Positions 9,889-20,699 of a DNA stretch of 64,000 bases are shown here, one piece after another. The stretch is from contig JAUTDP010000003.1 of the NCBI GenBank assembly GCA_033439795.1, forward strand, positions 558,001-622,000, read 5' to 3'. Made by a program: the position numbers and the translations under genes. Each line of letters begins with the position of its first letter. Within the stretch, counting starts at the first letter, position 1. The notes below the pieces were generated by a model. The model worked only from the letters and a program-made list of their open reading frames with translations. It had not been told where the DNA came from and did no database searches. This DNA comes from Sordaria brevicollis. Lineage: Eukaryota; Ascomycota; Sordariomycetes; Sordariales; Sordariaceae.

Positions 9889-10524
9889 ATGTCACTTCCA
9901 GCAAAACCCGAACCCAAGTATTACTCTCAGCGCCACAATGCACCCAGCCGATACTATCCCGCAATAATCAACATAGATCTTACTCAGCGTCCTCTCCACA
10001 AACAAAAAACTGTGAATTGGAGTGGATTCTGGAAGGCGCTGGTGTACGACTCTCCTGAATGGCGTTCCCGAACAAGTTATGATTCTGGAATCCCTCCATC
10101 TCCCGGAGGAAATCCGAACTTTGAAAGGATGCCCCAGGCCAACCTCAGTTCCCTAAAATCATTTATCGCCAAGGAAGACGCTGAGAAGGAGACGAAGGCC
10201 ACGCAAGAGATACTGAGGGGGCTAGGGTTTGTGGACAACCCTGGCCGTGGCACACCCAATCGTGCGGCGGAGGTGGGCATTTGGATGATATGGGGCCGGC
10301 CAAATCGTGAGAGGTTGGAAATTATTATGCCGAGGTTGGTGAAGGCTGAACCGCCTGTGCTGTGTATTGGAAACTGGCCTATCGATGTGCCCGACGCAAG
10401 ATGGGTCGACTACATTGAGTGGGAAAAGTATACAGCTCATGAAGCGGAGGAAGTAGATAAAGAAGCGGAGGGACAACCCGGAAAGGAAGAGAATGGGGAG
10501 GACAACGGGGAAGGAAGTGTCTGA
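9889..10524 (+). CDS. Array paralogue E, uncharacterised fungal protein
   Basis: 211-residue intronless protein. N-terminus polar, then W-x2-F-W-x2-L (WSGFWKAL), WRSRTSY, and a helix TQEILRGLGF at about residues 105-114. The C-terminal part has MIWGRPN and IEWEKY, followed by a strongly acidic tail from about residue 180 (EEVDKEAEGQ). It shares the WG-x-P motif and acidic end with F, and through these with A. Its 3' flank (near 10517-10556 and 10629-10671) matches that of F, pointing to duplication of the whole unit. A TATA-like element lies 131 bp upstream. Function unknown. Confidence 0.7.
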   Translation: MSLPAKPEPKYYSQRHNAPSRYYPAIINIDLTQRPLHKQKTVNWSGFWKALVYDSPEWRSRTSYDSGIPPSPGGNPNFERMPQANLSSLKSFIAKEDAEKETKATQEILRGLGFVDNPGRGTPNRAAEVGIWMIWGRPNRERLEIIMPRLVKAEPPVLCIGNWPIDVPDARWVDYIEWEKYTAHEAEEVDKEAEGQPGKEENGEDNGEGSV

Positions 10525-10961
10525 GCCCTGGTGGGTGGAAGTATCGTAGCCGCTTTTGTTTTCTTAGGAGGCTCTTGTGAAGATGGGTTGGTGTTCTTTG
10601 TTTTGAGAGATAGGTCCTGGGTATAACAGATAGAGAACTACACTGTTCTGTTGGGTCGATATTTTCCTTGTTGATGCGCCCAACGGGCCGCTCCATCTTT
10701 AAAAATATACAGCCAACATTCACAACCCAACAACACGCAGCTGGAGGTAATGATCTCAATCAGGCGGCTAGGTCCCCTGATCCATAGTCTCAAAGTGTTC
10801 ATCTTTGACTCAGTCCATCTCGCGCTCGGGTGCACTTTATGAAGCAAGCAGCCCCAATCTCGATTGAGAATTTCACAACTCATTTTTCAAGGTGTACACT
10901 GTTCCATAAACTGAGAATACCAGGATATCAACCTTCCGTCACAAATCCTCCACCCATCAAA
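10525..10961. other. Spacer E-F
   Basis: No gene. Contains the conserved 3'-flank block at 10629-10671 and the leader of gene F. The frame of gene F is open upstream to an ATG at 10830, but the ATG at 10962 has the better context and fits the other copies. Confidence 0.4.
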
Positions 10962-11696
10962 ATGTCCTCCAACCAGCAACAGCAACCAATAGCTCAATCT
11001 GCCTCAACACCAGCAACCCCAACAAATTCCAACCCACTCATACCCAAAACTCTCGACATCAAACTCGACCAGAACAGCTCCCCCCTGCGCGATCGAGACC
11101 TTCTCCAGAACTGGACCGAATTCTGGAATGTTCTTTCCCGAAACACCCACTGGAAGACCCTCACGGGTTACGCGCGACGTATTACTATTAACGACAATAA
11201 GGTCGAAGTCCGCATCATGCATTCTTCCTGGGGAAGTGGCTACAAGACCAGCCCGTACAGATGCAACACCCCGGAGGAAGCCTTGGCAAAGACCCAAGCT
11301 GCGGTCAACATATTGTTACAGTTGGGATTCAAGCTGTCGCCCATCAGCAAGTCACGAAATGCTCACCCGGGAAATGTCCATCTGTATTGGGGGCATCCGA
11401 GCTTGGGGTTGGTGAAGCGGAATATACCTGCTTTGGCGAGGGCTATCGAAGAGGATGAGGATGTTAAGAAAATATATCGCAAATGGAGTGATAGATACGA
11501 GTTTGATTGTTCAGGTCAGCTTTGGATTTTCTATTTGGAGTATTTCAGGCAAAAGAAGGATGGTGAATCGGTCTCGCAGAAGGAAACGAAGAAGGAGACT
11601 GATATCAGTGTCAAGCCGGACAAGGAAGAGTCTGTGGACGGTGAGGCAAAGGACTTGAGGGTAAATGGGGAGGAGGAAGGGAAAGTGGATGAATAA
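10962..11696 (+). CDS. Array paralogue F, uncharacterised fungal protein
   Basis: 244-residue intronless protein from the ATG at 10962 (AAA ATG context). Gln/Ser/Thr/Pro-rich first 30 residues, then PKTLDIKL, W-x2-F-W-x2-L (WTEFWNVL), WKTLTGYARR, AVNILLQLGF and LYWGHPS. A long Lys/Glu-rich tail covers about the last 50 residues (KKETKKETDISV and similar), probably disordered. It is closest to E in its C-terminal motif, tail and 3' flank. The 3' flank block 11786-11821 also matches that of B. No recognisable enzyme motif. An alternative upstream ATG at 10830 would add 44 residues that do not align with the other copies. Confidence 0.7.
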   Translation: MSSNQQQQPIAQSASTPATPTNSNPLIPKTLDIKLDQNSSPLRDRDLLQNWTEFWNVLSRNTHWKTLTGYARRITINDNKVEVRIMHSSWGSGYKTSPYRCNTPEEALAKTQAAVNILLQLGFKLSPISKSRNAHPGNVHLYWGHPSLGLVKRNIPALARAIEEDEDVKKIYRKWSDRYEFDCSGQLWIFYLEYFRQKKDGESVSQKETKKETDISVKPDKEESVDGEAKDLRVNGEEEGKVDE

Positions 11697-12190
11697 ATGC
11701 TAGGGTTGTGATGACGAGAATTGAGAGAAGGAAAGGGGATGAAAGTGTCTGAGACTCTGGTGATTGTATCATAGCCGCTGTCAGATATCATGCAAAGACG
11801 TAGGAAGATTTCCTTTGTTCTATGACGGCTCGTTGCTAAGGTTCACGATAGACAATTACAATGTCATGTTGGTCTCCCAGTTCCCGTGTCAAATGTACCA
11901 ACGAACATGCATCAGTCTCTTTGATGACAATGGAACCAACGTGAAAAAAAAGAAGGGCGCTTATACCTATCTCTAAAGTGTGAATATGCGCCCGAGAAGA
12001 GGGACCTGTGACCCGAGAGTCCTCGTGCAAGTACCCATATATTTCTCCCTAGATGTAGTTATCTCATCAGTTGTCTCCCATATTTATGTTCGATATCCCG
12101 GTCCCAAAACTCATCAAAGTCATTTCATCTAGCCTTGTACCACGAAAGCAGAGAGGGGAGGGGAGACGCATAGTTCACAAACATCATCAA
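11697..12190. other. Spacer F-G
   Basis: Holds the 3'-flank blocks 11786-11821 (like gene B) and 11847-11887 (like D and E). CATATATTT at 12036-12044 could be a TATA element of gene G. No other gene seen. Confidence 0.4.
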
Positions 12191-13030
12191 ATGTTCCATC
12201 ATCAAAACCACCAAAACCTCCCCTCTCCAACCTCACCACCACCTACTACCTCCACCACCCAACACCCCAACCCCCCTTCCCCCTCCAAGGGCGGTCCCCC
12301 CTTCGGCTTCGAACCAAAACCACTCAACCTCAACATCTGGCACGGAAACCGCGGATGGATCCCCATCTCGCTAGACTTGTACCTACAATGGCGGACCTTC
12401 CTCATCACCCTCACCGACAAGTCCTCGCCATGGACCGAACTCACCACATACACCTGCGAACGTCATCACCTTGAAGACGATTTCCCAGATGCTTCCCCTT
12501 CCAGTCTCAGAGAACAAAAAAGGAAGTGGATAATTGCTCGGCTTGGTTCAATCCACGAATTTGAGACTAAGAAGGAATGCGAAGAGAGGGAAAGGGTTGC
12601 GGAGGAGATTCTTACTGCTTTGGGATTTAGGAAGAGGGAAGGTGTCAAGGGAAAGAGGAGGGGGGAGGGAACGTTGGAGATGGTTTGGCCGGAGGAAAGG
12701 AAGGGGGAGGTTGCTGATGTTAGCTGGCTGGAGGATGAGTATTTTTGGGCGAGATTTCGGAAGCCGGCTGTGGCAGTGGCAGGGGAGGGGGAAGAGGAAA
12801 AGGAGGGGGTGGTTCGAGGGATGGCAGAGTCCGAGCCGGAGCCGGAGTCGGATCCAAGCCCAGTTGCTGGTAAAGAGGAGGAGGGCGCGAGACCAATGCG
12901 GCAGGTATATCACGGATTCACAGAGGATCTCGTGGCAGTCCAAGGAACGGGGGCAGCCGCGGCAAAACTTTTTGCAGCCATGCCTACGCACAACTTGTTG
13001 GAAAGTGATAGTGACAGCGATAGATATTAG
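12191..13030 (+). CDS. Array paralogue G, uncharacterised fungal protein
   Basis: 279-residue intronless protein from the ATG at 12191; an in-frame ATG at 12086 is an alternative. His/Gln/Pro-rich N-terminus, then KPLNLNIWHG, W-x2-F-L-x2-L (WRTFLITL), WTELTTY, a helix AEEILTALGF, and LEMVWPEE with DEYFWARF. These are the B/D-type motifs. Unlike B and D it carries a long C-terminal extension, Glu/Gly-rich and then Ser/Asp-rich (ESDSDSDRY at the very end). The segment between WTELTTY and the helix holds a Glu/Lys/Arg-rich insertion. It is the last array member before a microsatellite-rich spacer. Function unknown. Confidence 0.68.
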   Translation: MFHHQNHQNLPSPTSPPPTTSTTQHPNPPSPSKGGPPFGFEPKPLNLNIWHGNRGWIPISLDLYLQWRTFLITLTDKSSPWTELTTYTCERHHLEDDFPDASPSSLREQKRKWIIARLGSIHEFETKKECEERERVAEEILTALGFRKREGVKGKRRGEGTLEMVWPEERKGEVADVSWLEDEYFWARFRKPAVAVAGEGEEEKEGVVRGMAESEPEPESDPSPVAGKEEEGARPMRQVYHGFTEDLVAVQGTGAAAAKLFAAMPTHNLLESDSDSDRY

Positions 13031-13847
13031 TTGGCGAGGTCCAGGTTAAGCAAGGTCAGAATGGACAGATTGGGAAGACAGTGTATCAAATGCAAATTGT
13101 TAAATTCTCTGTCTCTTCTTCTTTGACATCGTCCATCTCCGTCTCTTTGACTCCCTCTCTCTCTCTCTCTCTTTCGTCTCTCCCCTTCCCGCTGACTCTC
13201 TGTCTCAACCGTCTCTCTCTCTCGCTTATCTCTCGCACGCGCGCGCGATCAGGGATATCAATCAATCAATCAATGAAACCAATCAATGAATCAATCACAC
13301 CAAACCAGTCGACCTCCCCCTCCGCCTGAAGAAGAAAAAGGTTTGAATGAAAAGAAGTGTAGAAAAAATGGTAAAAGGCTGGACGTTCGAAGAAGCCTAT
13401 AATCCGATAACCAAAACATGATGACAGAAACCGAAACAAATTGTTCCTGTCCAGTTATACACAGACATACAGACCAGACGGTCCGTCCGGAAATAACCCA
13501 ACCCAACCCAAACCTTTCCCTTCCCAACCTAACCTAACCTAACCCGACCGGAAACCGAATCATCTTCGTCGCCAGTTATACACAATGAATGACCTGGACA
13601 GTGAAAAAGGAGTACAATAGAAAACAGTGAAGAAACGCTTTCATGCTTTCGTTTTGCTTTTTTTCCTTGATGACTGAACCCCCGTACTACCCATTCACTT
13701 CACTGGTCCACCTACCCCATGTTCTCTTCTTCATCTTCCTGTTTCCCGCTTCCCAAACCACCTCCATTAATAATCCCACCACGCCACCCTCTCTCTGTAC
13801 TTCGCACTTCTTCCGTTGTTGATGTTCTTGTTATTGAGCTGCAAGTT
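13031..13847. other. Microsatellite-rich spacer and spt7 3' flank
   Basis: Contains (CT)n runs near 13150-13172 and 13211-13222, a CG-alternating run near 13236-13248, a (CAAT)n-type run at 13258-13300 and CCTAA pentamers at 13526-13543. The part nearest 13848 is probably the 3' UTR of spt7. No gene supported. Confidence 0.6.
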
Positions 13848-16800
13848 CTACTTCGCATCAAAACTCTCCGGGCTCATCATCCCCGTAGCCCCCGCATCAT
13901 CTTTATCGGTAACGATGCTTGCGTTCGTCTGGCTGTTGACGCTGCCCATTCTTTCCATGGGCGGAGCAGTTAACCCGCCTGTGTTGCCGCCAGTACCGTT
14001 GATCATAGGATTGTGCGGTCCGATCTTGGCTTTCTTGGAGGGCGTACCGCCTCCTGCTGCACCGGCTTTTTCTGGGGAGGCATTGAGGCCCGCCATGGCC
14101 TCCTTCTTCCTCTTCTTCGCTGCGGCGATTTGCTCTCTAAGCGGTCGCTTGGCCGGGGCCGTGATCTTGCCGCTGGCAGCCAGACGAGGACGCGGCTTCC
14201 TCTGCTTGACTGGCAGGTCTTCGTCTTCGACGAGCGGCTGATCGTTGTTGGCGTGCAATTTGGCGAGGAAGAAGTTTTTGACGAGACCAATTTCTTCCTG
14301 GATACTTTCCTTGGTGACAGGGTCGGCGGGCGGGAGCTGCTCGAATAGGTCGCTTGTTGCTTGGCCCGTTGTGGAGGTCTGCATTTGGTACTGGTTTCTA
14401 ACCCTCGATTGCAGCAGGTGTAGTGGCACCGACAACATTTCGAGACCAAGCTCGCGGTCGAGACCGAGAGCCTTGAAACCGAAGAAGTCATCGCCGAGTT
14501 CCTCTGCGAAGTCGCCTCCCACGAATTGTTCGCTACCGTCTTCGAAGGATCCGGACCCGTCGCCGTTATTGTCGGTAAGTGCCGGCCGAAGTAGGTCGGC
14601 AAGATGTGCCTTCATACGATCATGGATTTGACCGAGCTTATTGCCCAGGCGGTCGATGTCGTCCTTGGCGTAGGCCTGTAGCGCGTCCAGTTCGATGCCG
14701 CTTTCACTTAATGTGTGCAAGAGGACTTCTTCGTTTGTGAACCTGGGGACATATTTTACCCCCTTTTCCTTCCATGCAGGCGGCGCCTCCTTCCATTCAG
14801 CTTCACGATAAACATTGTATGACCGGACGATCTTCTGAAAGTAGTCGCCGGCAATGTCGGTTATCGTGTCCAGGGCGGAGGGCTGCAGTTCCTCAAATCC
14901 CGCATGGTAGAAGATCTTCGCAACAGATCGCTGCAATGCCGCTCTGCAAACCTCAGGAGCCATGACGGGGCCTTCGCCAGCGAGAAAGGTCGGCTCAATA
15001 TCGGCTTCAACCATTGGTTCCGGGTTGTACTTGGGAAACTGGTTCGTGTACACCTATGCGCATGTTAGCATGCAAGTCATCAATAACGGCGAAGTCCTAA
15101 AACTTACCTGAGTCTGGATCTGCATCTGTTTGATGACGCTGATCTTGGAGCACAGTTTGCGAGTCTCTTGCATTTGTCGAATGTTGGCATCGAACTTCTT
15201 AGTTAATCGACTTTCAGGGGCGGTAAATTGCCCAGGAGGAACGAGCCGAAGGAACTCTTCAAACTGGTTGATGACTTGTCCCTCGCCATCCTCGACCCAT
15301 TGCAGCTTTTGAGGGATATCCGGGATGATGGTTTGCGGTTCGTAGTAGGCAGGAATATTCCGAATCGTCTCGTCCTCCATTCCCTGGGCCAATGTCTCTG
15401 CCACCTTGTTGCCATCTCCGCCACCAGGAGCATCGCTTTGTGACGTTATCACGCCCATGGCCTCTGCCTCCTTGCGGGACTTCAGAAATCGACGCATACC
15501 GGCTTTTGTTCGTAATAGTGCGGGCTCATCCGGATTCAGCTTGTTGTCCTTGAACAGCTGAAAACGCTCCTTGGCTGCGAGAGCACGATCCTTTTTCGTG
15601 ACTTGTTTCCAGATCTTGTACTCTTCGTCCTCATATTGCTGCTCCTCTGCTTCCCTGAAGGCATGATTCAATGCCATTCCGTTGAGTGATGGCCCATCAA
15701 GCTCCATGGCATCGGCATTGCTGATTCCCGAGAGTCCACCGTTCATGTGGCCAGGCGTAAGGGATCCGGCGATAGGCGTCCCAAAGCCATTGCTGCCGTC
15801 GACCTCCGAACCTTCTCTATGACCCTTGGCGAGGATACCGTTGAGCTGTAATATCGGCTTCTGGTCGACGCTTGGTGTCCCTTCTTTCTGGTCTGTTGGA
15901 GCTTTTCGTGACTTGTTGGTCCCTTTGGTACCGGCCTTTCGTCCTCGAGATGACATTATTGGCTCGTCATCACTATCATCGCCAGCCTCGTCCTCGCCAC
16001 CATTTTGTTTTCGGCGTTCCTCGGCTTCTACCTCTGCCCTTGGCCTGATCACAATGTCCGGTATTAGGGGTATTAGTTTCTCGGCCTCTTTGCGCATGCC
16101 ATTGGCCATCCGGCGGAGCGGGTTAGCCTGATCCTGGTTGTACCGAAGACAGTTATCCCATATCAAGTTGAGGTCCGTGACGAATTCGGCCTTGGACTTG
16201 TAATGAAGCGTCTTTAGCCTTTTGGCCATTGTACCCAGGTCCATTGGTTGTTTGATGACTGACCGCGGTGTTAGCCTAAACTGGGCGAACAAGTCTTCCA
16301 CTTAGTAACCTCATCAACTCAAACTCACTATTGTAATAGTCGTGCGCATCACGCTTGTTCACTTTGGTCAGAAAGGGAGTTGAGTACTCGGTGTGAGCCT
16401 TGAGCTCGGTCAAGACCTTGTCCAATGCCTCGTATAACTCTTCCTGTCCAACATTTTCCTCGCTGGCCCATTTACTCCTGTTCTTCCTAACCTCATTCAT
16501 AAGCGATCGTAGCTCAGCGTCCGATGCCTGCACGCGGTCGCGCTTCATGTCTATTCGGGCAATCAAGTGTTTTAGAGTAAGACTCGAAGCGCCGAGGTTA
16601 GCGCTGCTGAGGGAACCATGGTTGTTTTGGCTTGGAGCTCCTCCTTGGCTGTGGTTGGTTTGCCCCGACTTGTCCATCTCTGCTTGTAATTGCTTCTCGG
16701 ATTCTTCGAGCTGTTGTTGTTCAAGCATTGCTGTCCTGTCGTTCTCGAGCGTGTAAAAGAGGGTATGAAATCCGCGCTTGGCCGCCTCCTCGGTCGCATT

Positions 16801-17502
16801 GCGCGCCGCCTCCAATTCCCTTCGGGCATCCTCGGAGGACTTTTGTTGGGGTTGCGATCCATCTTCTTTGGTCGTGTGCCGGTCTGGCTGGCGCCCTGGC
16901 GAGGGTATAGAGTGTACGGGAGAGCTGCCGGACTTGGATGGAGAGAGGAGCGCCCGAGCGGCGGCATCGTTGGCGGCATGCTTGGATGTTAGTGATGTGT
17001 CTAGCTTGTTATCAGTCGCGACGGCATGGTCGCTTTGCTCGTCCTCATCTTCGTCATCGTCGTCGCCGTAGTCATCTTCGTCGATGACGCGCTTCGCTTT
17101 TTTGCGGGGGGGCTCCTGGATCGGCGCGTGATCGGTCGTGGGAGGGAGCAGGGGTATGGGGGGTGTCGGGGCGCGCTTCAAGGCGGCTATCACGGGGAAG
17201 TTGTAGGAGCCGTCATCGGCGAATAGCATCGCAATGCGCTCATCGGCCTTTTGGTACCTGTCGACGAAGTGGGAGCGGCGATGGTCGTCGTCCGGGTCGG
17301 ATGAGGGTGCCTCAGGCATCAAAGCGGTATTGGAGTTGGAATTAGTGGTAGTATCAAAGGGAGTCTGGTTTCGCGGTGGTGGCCCCCCATCGTCCTGCTG
17401 CTGGCTGTTGAGATGGGAATGTTGCGGCATGGCCCTGAAGCCGTTCATGTGGGCGGCGGTGGAGGGCGGAGGCCAGGCATGCTGACCGTTGGTGATGGAC
17501 AT
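13848..17502 (-). CDS. spt7: SAGA complex subunit Spt7 (bromodomain and histone-fold protein)
   Basis: Three exons: 17502-16329, 16258-15108 and 15053-13848, giving 1176 residues. Introns of 70 and 54 nt have GTGAGT/CAG and GTAAGT/TAG borders, with CTAAC-like branch sites. Splicing the first intron restores the bromodomain segment [14 protein letters not shown], with the ZA and helix regions continuing through [10 protein letters not shown] (about residues 355-465). Exon 3 starts with [10 protein letters not shown] and carries a histone-fold region (about 805-880, [19 protein letters not shown]). The C-terminus is basic, Ala/Lys-rich and low complexity. Spt7 scaffolds SAGA and pairs with a histone-fold partner (Ada1 in yeast); it acts in the nucleus. 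An acidic DDDDEDEDE tract and a basic KKAKR patch lie in exon 1. Long orthologues are usual in filamentous ascomycetes. Confidence 0.92.
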
Positions 17503-19882
17503 TTTTCGGACCGGAGGGGACCCGGGGCTTGGTTGGCTGCGCTGAGCGCTGTGTGGTCGGCTACCTCTACCGGGCGTCTGCCTCTACCGTGGTGTTAGAT
17601 TAAGGAACGGGGCCGTCGGTCGGTCCGCCATGCGCCAGAAAGTGCGCTCGTGTATATCCGGCACCAAGGCACTTTTCGGCGACGTGGTCACATGGGGAGA
17701 AAGAGCGGCATCGGTCGAGATGGAAGATCAATTGAGAGCGGAATAGGGGTCGGTTTGGTGATGCGGCGATGGATGGCGTTGCGGCTGTTCTTGCTGGGAA
17801 GTCGGACGTGAGGTCAAGTTTAGAGTGGGCTCGTGCCGTTTCTGGACAAGGGGCGGTTTTGGTCGCGATGACAAGGAGTAGCGATTCCTTGCTGTTAGGG
17901 GAGAGGTAGGAATTGACGTGGGCCGAGGTGCGAGATGCGCTCCGAGCACTAACAACGTGACCTTGGAGGGAGACAGGCACCTATTCTAGGCGCGGCAGGC
18001 TAGGTAATCTGCTGTTAGGGAGAGGTCAAGGTACCGGCCCGTTACCTCTACACCTGTACCTGGCGCTGGACTGGCTCTGGGCAGGCGATGCACTGGTACG
18101 CGACTGCTGCAAAGCTAGTGACGGGAGGTGGTGGCCGCCGTGGGAGTGTGTTTGCGACCCGGACGCCCCTTTTCCGACCTGGGACCCAATAAAGATTGTA
18201 TGAGGTAGTGGAATGTTCTTTGCAGGTAATCGCCGAACACCAACAAGTCGAACAAAGCTGTTTGGAGCTGTGGATGGGGGCGGCTATCCCAGGGTGGATG
18301 ACTGTGTTTCTCTTGAGGGAGTCCGAGTTGAAGTCGAAACATGCCCGTGGCTCAACCTACGTCGCTGTTCCAAGTACGGTACCCGCCCTGGCGGAGTGAG
18401 AAGTAGCGCTCTGGGGAAAGGGCCAAGTCACGTGAGGGACTTTTACCCGTGCGGCCGTGCCTGGACGGATCATTTCAGGTGTCTTTATGAACTTGAAGCA
18501 AAGAACGGAACCGCGGCTAATTTGGATTCCGGAAGCGCAAGAGGCAGGAGCTTATAACTGCACTATAGTCTTTTCCTCAATATTCACAGCATTGGTTTCT
18601 CACTCCTGGATATATGCCGAGAACATTGGGATTGTTTAGAGATAACATCTCCAAAAAAACAGTCAGCAACAACCAGCGGCAAGGCAGGGATCGTCGTTCT
18701 TCTTCCCCGGGTCCATGTGAAGTCCAGGGGCATGCCTTTCCCACCGCCCTAGTGCTCCTCACCTCTCCTCTTTTCTGGTGACGATGGAAAGTCCCGTCAC
18801 TCCTTTTCCCTCGTGGAGTCGTGCCCGTTTCGCGGAGAAGCCCCCAGAGCCCCGCCCACGCCCCGTTCAGGTCCTCCCGTCTCGTCTGCCCATTCCCCAA
18901 TGCCATGCCCTGCCAATGCCCACCGAAGCCCCGTTTTTACGTAGTCAATGGCAGTGTAGAGCACGTGTTGGTAGAGGCAGGTACATGCCCAGCTGTGAAT
19001 GTCTATGTGACAGTGTTGTTTCCATGACAAGTGAGCAAGTCTGTAACGGCGGACTGGGTTCCTCTCGACGTGATTTGTTATCGTCTTCTCGATGCCATCA
19101 TCCTCTTTTTTGAGCAGTCCAGCAATGTGGTTTGCCCCAGTCCCTGTCATGTTCAGCTCCAGTCCGTCATGATCCGTCTGCATCCCGCCGAGATCCGCGT
19201 ACCTTAAACTTCCATCCGTTATCTCTTATCAGACTCCCGGCGGCTCCTGCGCCACAGCTTCCTTCTGCACTAACAATTCCATCAGCCCTGCCGCCTCAAC
19301 GTCCCTGCACACCCCCCTCGCAACGGTTTCAGCCCTGAATGCTTGGCTTGCGTCGCCAGACAGCTGCTCCCCGAACCCCCCCTTCCGCCCCGCTTCCCGA
19401 AAGCTCCGACACCCTGCCTCTTGCGGTTGCCCTTGCTCGTCGCAGCTGCTGTGCTGTGACACTTTTTGAGACTTTCTGCTTTCGGTTGAAGTTTCTCAGC
19501 GTGCTGGATTGTACTTACCGACACGAGCCTCTTTTCTTCGAAACCTCTTGTACGACGACACTTCAATTTCCTCAAAGTCGCCAATTGCTTCGCTACATAC
19601 CTTGCCTTTGCATTGTCCATCTCGAATCGATTTCCGACCGCTACAGTATACACTTTGCATGCGACAACATTAAACACCAGCAGACAAATCTCCAGGACAA
19701 CGACGATGACCGCATCAAGCGCGTAGTGATAGCCTTGCATACTATATATACCATCTCCACGACGACTATACCAAACCACAACCGAGACGAACGCCTTCCG
19801 CGCAAACCAAACTTCACAATACACCCGAGAAATACATACAACATAACACATTTCTAGTATACTAGACCAAATCTAGCCCACC
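17503..19882. other. Divergent intergenic region between spt7 and the VanZ-like gene
   Basis: About 2.4 kb of mixed GC-rich sequence. It should contain both promoters and long 5' leaders. Several ORFs exist, including a 172-codon one at 19339-19857 ending 25 nt before the VanZ-like ATG. None has recognisable motifs, so they are treated as leader ORFs or chance. Confidence 0.45.
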
Positions 19883-20699
19883 ATGAGGATACGCATGCCC
19901 TTCGCCGGTTCGTCCTTCTCTCTTCCCAGCTCAACCATCTAACCCACCATCCATTCAAAGTACACAACTAACAGCTATCCCCTAAACAGGCATCTTCGCC
20001 TCCCTCCTCCTCCTCTCCGCCTACGCCGGCTTGTCCAGCCTCCACATGCCCCAATCCACCCTCCTCAACGACAAAACCCTCCACTTCCTCGTATTCTTCC
20101 TCCTGACCATCTCCTTCTACTGGATCCTCGACACCACCCGCCGCCGCATCCTCCACCTGACCTTATCCATCGTGACCCTAGGCATGGGCGTCGGCTCCGA
20201 GTTCTTACAAGCCGCCATCCCCAACGGACGCGAATTCGACGCCTACGATATCCTGGCGAACCTGGTGGGCAGTTTGATGGGATTGGGATTGTGTGGGTGG
20301 TATCATAAACGCATGTTGGAGAGGAGGAGGGTGAGGAAGTATACTGCTGTTCCTACGGGCGAGGATGGGGAGGAGGTGCCTCTGCCGGGGGAGGGGGAGC
20401 TGGATTTGGAACTTGGTGAGGGGGTAGTAAGAAGGAGTGGGGAGCATGAGGAGGGGGTTGTTGCTTCGCCTTCTGCTGGTGTTTCCCCGGCTGCGGCTGC
20501 GGCTGCGGCACCGGTGACGACGGCGCAGGCGAAGAATATGTCGCTTGAGGAGGAGTTGGATAATTGGGATGAGAACGCGGTGGATGCGTGGGATGATGAG
20601 GATGACGGTGATGTTGGTGGTGCTGGCGCTGGTGGAAAGAGTGCGGAGGCGGCTAAGGATATTGCACCTGCCAAGAAGCGGAGTGATAAAGATGATTGA
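19883..20699 (+). CDS. VanZ-like family membrane protein
   Basis: Two exons, 19883-19907 and 19990-20699, 244 residues. The first exon is only 25 nt (MRIRMPFA plus one base). The 82-nt intron has a CTAAC branch site and CAG acceptor, and joins into GIFASLLLLSAYAGLSSLHMPQ. Residues 8-22, 41-58, 63-80 and about 90-108 are hydrophobic helices. The motif NDKTLHFLVFFLL and the GSEFLQAAIPNGREFDAYDILANLVGS segment match the VanZ-like domain, with its conserved H and the E-F-x-Q...R-x-F-D-x-x-D pattern. The C-terminal 120 residues are acidic and Ala/Gly-rich low complexity. In bacteria VanZ proteins are linked to glycopeptide resistance; the fungal role is unknown. Membrane location is inferred. Confidence 0.8.

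Noticed and set aside
13526..13543. CCTAA repeats as an interstitial telomere
   Set aside because: The unit is a CCTAA pentamer, whereas the fungal telomere repeat is CCCTAA/TTAGGG; only three copies.
16259..16301. Alternative spt7 exon 2 acceptors at CCCAG or TTTAG
   Set aside because: They give a stop or the wrong phase; only the GGTCAG acceptor restores the bromodomain sequence.
19339..19857. 172-codon ORF before the VanZ-like gene
   Set aside because: No recognised motif and it ends just before the real ATG; more likely a leader ORF or chance.
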